Shown here one piece after another: positions 30,273 through 33,226 of a stretch of 33,226 bases of DNA. Positions within the stretch are counted from its first letter, which is position 1, and the number at the start of each line of letters is the position of its first letter. The stretch is from UBA993 sp964436815 (GTDB lineage: Bacteria; Bacillota; Dethiobacteria; DTU022), in the NCBI GenBank assembly GCA_964436815.1, contig CAYTER010000022.1, forward strand, positions 1-33,226, in the 5' to 3' direction. The notes under the pieces are model-generated. The model did no database searches. It saw nothing but the letters and a program-made list of their open reading frames with translations, and had not been told where the DNA came from. The translations under genes and the position numbers were made by a program.

Positions 30273-32219
30273 TTATTCCTTAAAACCATCCTTAATTGCT
30301 GCTACAACCTGGGGATCCATCAGGGTAGTTACATCACCCAGCTCACGGTTTTCTGCAATATCGCGGAGTAACCTGCGCATAATTTTACCGCTGCGGGTTT
30401 TGGGCAGTTCATAGGTGAAAAATATTTCTTCCGGTCTGGCAATGGCCCCAATCATTTTACCGACATGACTTTTCAGCTCCTGAACAAGCTGATCGGAGCC
30501 TTCAACCCCTTCTTTTAAGGTTACAAAGGCGGTAATGGCATGCCCTTTTATTTCATGGACTTTACCGATTACAGCTGCTTCAGCTACTGCATGGTGACTG
30601 ACTAAGGCGCTTTCAACTTCCATGGTTCCGATGCGGTGCCCTGAAACGTTGAGAACATCATCCACCCTACCCATGATCCAAAAATAACCGTCAGCATCTT
30701 TCCAGGCTCCGTCACCGGTAAAATATAAGTTAGGGTATTGTTTCCAATAAGTATATTCGTAACGTTCGTTGTCTTCGTAGAGGGTGCGCAGCATGGCCGG
30801 CCAGGGAGATTTGATGACCAGAAAACCCCTTTGTCCGGCTTTAGTTGGCTGACCCTGATCGTCGACCACATCGGCTTCGATGCCCGGAAAAGGAAAACTC
30901 GCTGAGCCCGGTTTTAAAGGTGTTACACCGGGCAGGGGGGTAATCATGATCATTCCGGTTTCTGTTTGCCACCAGGTATCAACAATCGGACAGTGGCCTT
31001 TACCGATATATTCGTGATACCAGAGCCAGGCCTCGGGATTGATTGGCTCACCCACAGAACCGAGCAATCGAAGACTGGACAAGTCACGACCGGAAGGGAA
31101 CTGGTTGCCCCAGCGCATGAAGGAACGGATCGCCGTGGGTGCAGTGTAGAAGACGGTAACCTTATATTTTTCAATAAGTTCCCAGAAACGATCCTTTGCC
31201 GGGTAGTCAGGGACTCCCTCATACATGAAGACCGTTGAGCCACAGGACAGGGGACCGTAAACAATGTAGCTGTGCCCGGTAATCCAGCCAATATCAGCAG
31301 TACACCAATAAACGTCTTCTGCTTTGTGATCAAAAACGTAACGGAATGTTGCATTTACCCCGACCAGGTAACCTCCGGTTGTATGCAGGATGCCTTTTGG
31401 TTTACCGGTTGTTCCGCTGCTGTAAAGAATAAAAAGGGGATCTTCGGCATCCATACTAACAGGGGCGTAATTGCTCTGAGCGGTTGTCATCAACTCATCC
31501 CAGGTAAAGTCCCGCTCCGCTTCCTGATCATAAGGTATGCCGGTTCGCTCAACAACAACAACCTTTTTAATGGTAGGGCAATTTTTCAGAGCTTCCTCGG
31601 CGGCGCTTTTCATTGGGATAGTTTTACCGCGCCGGTAAGCTCCATCAGCAGTAACCAGCACCTTGGACTTAGAATCCAAAATCCGGTCTTTTAAAGCCTC
31701 CGGACTGAATCCACCAAACACAACGCTGTGCATGGCGCCAACACGGGTGCAGGCAAGCATGGCTATTACCGCTTCAGGAACCATTGGCATCCAGATCGTT
31801 ACAGCGTCGCCTTTCATGACCCCGAGACGCTCAAGGACAGTACTGAATTTGCAAACCTCGGTTAGCAACTCGCTGTATGTTAATTTGACCTGGTCGCCTT
31901 TTTCGCCCTCAAACAGCAAAGCTGTTTTTGAAGCAAAGCCTTTTTCGATCTGCCGGTCCAGGCAATTAGCGGAAACATTCAGCCGTCCATTTTTGAACCA
32001 CTTATAATAAGGAGGATTACTGTCGTCGAGCACCTGATCCCATTGTTTTATCCAGTCAAGATTTTCAGCCATTTTCGCCCAATAGGCAATTCTGTCCTGT
32101 TCTGCCTGATCATAAAGGGTTTGATCACTTGTTTCGGCAGTTTTTCTAAATGATTCGCTCGGCAGAAAAGGTTTCATATGTTCTTCGCTGAACATATCTC
32201 CATGGTTGATGTCGGTCAT
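30273..32219 (-). CDS. acs: Acetyl-CoA synthetase (AMP-forming)
   Basis: 648 residues, the canonical Acs length. ANL motifs: LFILYSSGTTGKPKGILHTTGGYLVG (about 260), TADIGWITGHSYIVYGPLSCGSTVFMYEG (acetate-pocket region), VDTWWQTETGMIMITPLPG (with the Trp that restricts substrate to acetate), YFTGDGAWKDADGYFWIMGRVDDVLNVSGHRIGTMEVESAL and K612 in PKTRSGKIMRR. It converts acetate, ATP and CoA to acetyl-CoA, AMP and PPi. K612 is the residue acetylated by AcuA or Pat to switch the enzyme off. ATG 32219 has a near-perfect AAGGAGGT. It lies 99 bases downstream of acuA, its own modifying enzyme, on the same strand. Confidence 0.97.
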   Translation of the reverse strand: MTDINHGDMFSEEHMKPFLPSESFRKTAETSDQTLYDQAEQDRIAYWAKMAENLDWIKQWDQVLDDSNPPYYKWFKNGRLNVSANCLDRQIEKGFASKTALLFEGEKGDQVKLTYSELLTEVCKFSTVLERLGVMKGDAVTIWMPMVPEAVIAMLACTRVGAMHSVVFGGFSPEALKDRILDSKSKVLVTADGAYRRGKTIPMKSAAEEALKNCPTIKKVVVVERTGIPYDQEAERDFTWDELMTTAQSNYAPVSMDAEDPLFILYSSGTTGKPKGILHTTGGYLVGVNATFRYVFDHKAEDVYWCTADIGWITGHSYIVYGPLSCGSTVFMYEGVPDYPAKDRFWELIEKYKVTVFYTAPTAIRSFMRWGNQFPSGRDLSSLRLLGSVGEPINPEAWLWYHEYIGKGHCPIVDTWWQTETGMIMITPLPGVTPLKPGSASFPFPGIEADVVDDQGQPTKAGQRGFLVIKSPWPAMLRTLYEDNERYEYTYWKQYPNLYFTGDGAWKDADGYFWIMGRVDDVLNVSGHRIGTMEVESALVSHHAVAEAAVIGKVHEIKGHAITAFVTLKEGVEGSDQLVQELKSHVGKMIGAIARPEEIFFTYELPKTRSGKIMRRLLRDIAENRELGDVTTLMDPQVVAAIKDGFKE

Positions 32220-32318
32220 ATCAATACCTCCTTGATAAAATAAATAAACAAGTTCGCGCCGCCGGCCGAAAATTCCTCTAATATTCAGGCAATAAATTAT
32301 TTTTCAGTCACTTGGCTT

Positions 32319-32987
32319 TTATTCACTGGTGCCGAGGCAACAGCTGGTAAAGAAGGTGATTTCTTTCTGACTCAGGTTCTTTCCTACTCTGGCCAATAAT
32401 ATATTGCTTGGGTGTTCCCTGATTTCCGGGTCAACTGTTTCCCAGGTGGTAAAATCATATTTGGAGAAGAAATCAATCATAAACTGACGGTATGCCCACG
32501 CAGCAAGACCGGTATTTATCAGATCCCAGCTGTGGACAAAGTGGGCAGCCATTACTACGTAATCCTCAAAATAATGAAAGCGATCATTTTTAAAAATACT
32601 GTCAAGCAAGGCTTTTCCAATCCCCATTTTGCGCCAGGCCGGATCTGTTTCGATGCTGCCCAGTTCGAGAAGTTTTGGGAAGCAACGATTTTGCCACCAG
32701 GGGTAATCAGGTTTTTGAAAGGCTACGTAAGATATAATTTTATTGGCAAGCGCAGCAGTAAAAATTATACCATCAGGTTGCTCGGCTAAATCAATTAGGG
32801 CCTGGTGCTGTCGGCAGGGTTGGCGAAAACAACAGAGGCCGTCAGTTAAGAGACATTGAGAAAGATCTTCTGCGCTAACCGGTCCCCTGATCTGAAGCTG
32901 TCCCAAAGGAGTACGGCTAACTTTATGAACACTGTCGTAAACAGGTTTTGCAAAAATAAATGGATCACTGCCTTGATGGTCCTGCAC
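32319..32987 (-). CDS. acuA: AcuA-type protein N-acetyltransferase controlling acetyl-CoA synthetase
   Basis: 222 residues. The N-terminal LGQLQIRGPVSAEDLSQC and FRQPCRQHQALIDLAEQPDGIIFTA match the AcuA family. The GNAT acetyl-CoA site is LGSIETDPAWRKMGIGKALLDS (109-130). Later VMAAHFVHSWDLINTGLAAWAYRQFMIDFF and DPEIREHPSNILLARVGK are also family-specific. In Bacillus AcuA acetylates and inactivates AcsA, and the deacetylases AcuC/SrtN reverse it. Here it sits upstream of acs in the same direction, whereas in Bacillus the acu genes are divergent. No acuB or acuC is visible. GTG start at 32987 with AAAGGGTG about 10 bases upstream. C-terminal CCLGTSE tail is unlike the family but short. Confidence 0.88.
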   Translation of the reverse strand: MQDHQGSDPFIFAKPVYDSVHKVSRTPLGQLQIRGPVSAEDLSQCLLTDGLCCFRQPCRQHQALIDLAEQPDGIIFTAALANKIISYVAFQKPDYPWWQNRCFPKLLELGSIETDPAWRKMGIGKALLDSIFKNDRFHYFEDYVVMAAHFVHSWDLINTGLAAWAYRQFMIDFFSKYDFTTWETVDPEIREHPSNILLARVGKNLSQKEITFFTSCCLGTSE

Positions 32988-33079
32988 TGCCAGTCACCCT
33001 TTCCTTAAATTAATATTTCGTATCTCCTAACTGAAATCCTGCTTTCTTTAACCCTTCTCTGCAGACTCTAAAGGAGAAA

Positions 33080-33106
33080 AAGCAGCTCACAAAATGCTGC
33101 TTACTG
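33080..33106 (-). terminator. Candidate minus-strand terminator hairpin upstream of acuA
   Basis: AAGCAGC / GCTGCTT stem (33080-33086 with 33096-33102) and a 9-base loop. On the minus strand it is followed by TTTTCTCC (plus 33072-33079). It would stop leftward transcription from the right, or act as a leader element if the acuA promoter lies further right. Confidence 0.45.
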
Positions 33107-33108
33107 CA

Positions 33109-33137
33109 TTGACAGTAACGGTAAACTGTGGTATCAT
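33109..33137 (+). promoter_or_regulatory. Strong promoter, probably of an rRNA operon beyond the right edge
   Basis: Perfect TTGACA (33109-33114), exact 17-base spacer, TATCAT (33132-33137) preceded by TGG (extended -10). Downstream, TTCTTTGAAAACTGAGCA (33177-33194) closely resembles the leader found just before 16S rRNA genes in many Firmicutes. No coding frame begins here. The rRNA gene itself lies outside the window. Confidence 0.7.
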
Positions 33138-33226
33138 AACTTTTGCACTAAAAATGCATTGCTGATGAAACTCCGTTCTTTGAAAACTGAGCAGGATAAG
33201 GTGCGGGGTCATTTTTTTGCCGGGTT

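Noticed and set aside
1..33226. CRISPR array, insertion sequence or defence system
   Set aside because: I saw no regularly spaced repeats, transposase frames, or restriction or toxin-antitoxin gene pairs anywhere in the window.

Overview
The window looks like a chromosomal core segment of a low-to-moderate GC Firmicute, most likely an anaerobic member of the Clostridia. The evidence is a codY gene (a Firmicutes-only regulator), the order dprA-topA-xerC-hslV-hslU-codY (the same backbone as the Bacillus dprA-topA-codVWXY region), a class A RNase P RNA rather than the class B form usual in Bacilli, rubredoxin, strong Shine-Dalgarno sites and frequent TTG/GTG starts. I see no prophage, insertion sequence or CRISPR array, and no gene-free stretch longer than about 260 bases.

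Layout. 1-1004 (-) is the N-terminal two thirds of a ComM/YifB Mg-chelatase-like ATPase, running off the left edge and divergent from a rubredoxin gene (1261-1419). 1477-3315 (-) is a tightly overlapping three-gene cassette: two DUF1538 membrane proteins and a PII-like regulator. 3537-5513 is a UvrD/PcrA-type helicase. A promoter at 5543 starts a long co-directional run: citramalate synthase, three tandem M42 metallopeptidases, dprA, topA, xerC, hslV, hslU and codY, ending at a clear terminator at 17476-17508. Next is a two-gene unit, a YghO/bacterial-ceramide-synthase-like GNAT followed by a fatty acyl-AMP ligase-like enzyme (17593-20540). A DUF401 permease and tRNA-Leu(CAA) lie on the minus strand. 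A long-form (VLCAD-like) acyl-CoA dehydrogenase follows, then rpmB (-), coaD, a small membrane protein, a SepM-like PDZ-Lon protease, RNase P RNA, an MBL hydrolase (-), galactokinase and tyrS. The right part holds acuA-acs on the minus strand. The last 120 bases carry a very good promoter and a leader resembling those in front of rRNA operons, so a 16S rRNA gene probably starts just outside the window.

How the parts fit. CodY, citramalate synthase and the peptidases suggest amino-acid turnover and branched-chain synthesis. Acs with its acetyltransferase AcuA, the acyl-CoA dehydrogenase and the acyl-AMP ligase point to acetate and fatty-acid metabolism. The two least understood units are the DUF1538-DUF1538-PII cassette, a probable ligand-gated membrane transport system, and the GNAT-acyl-AMP ligase pair, a possible N-acylation module. 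Beyond these the window is largely ordinary core genome.
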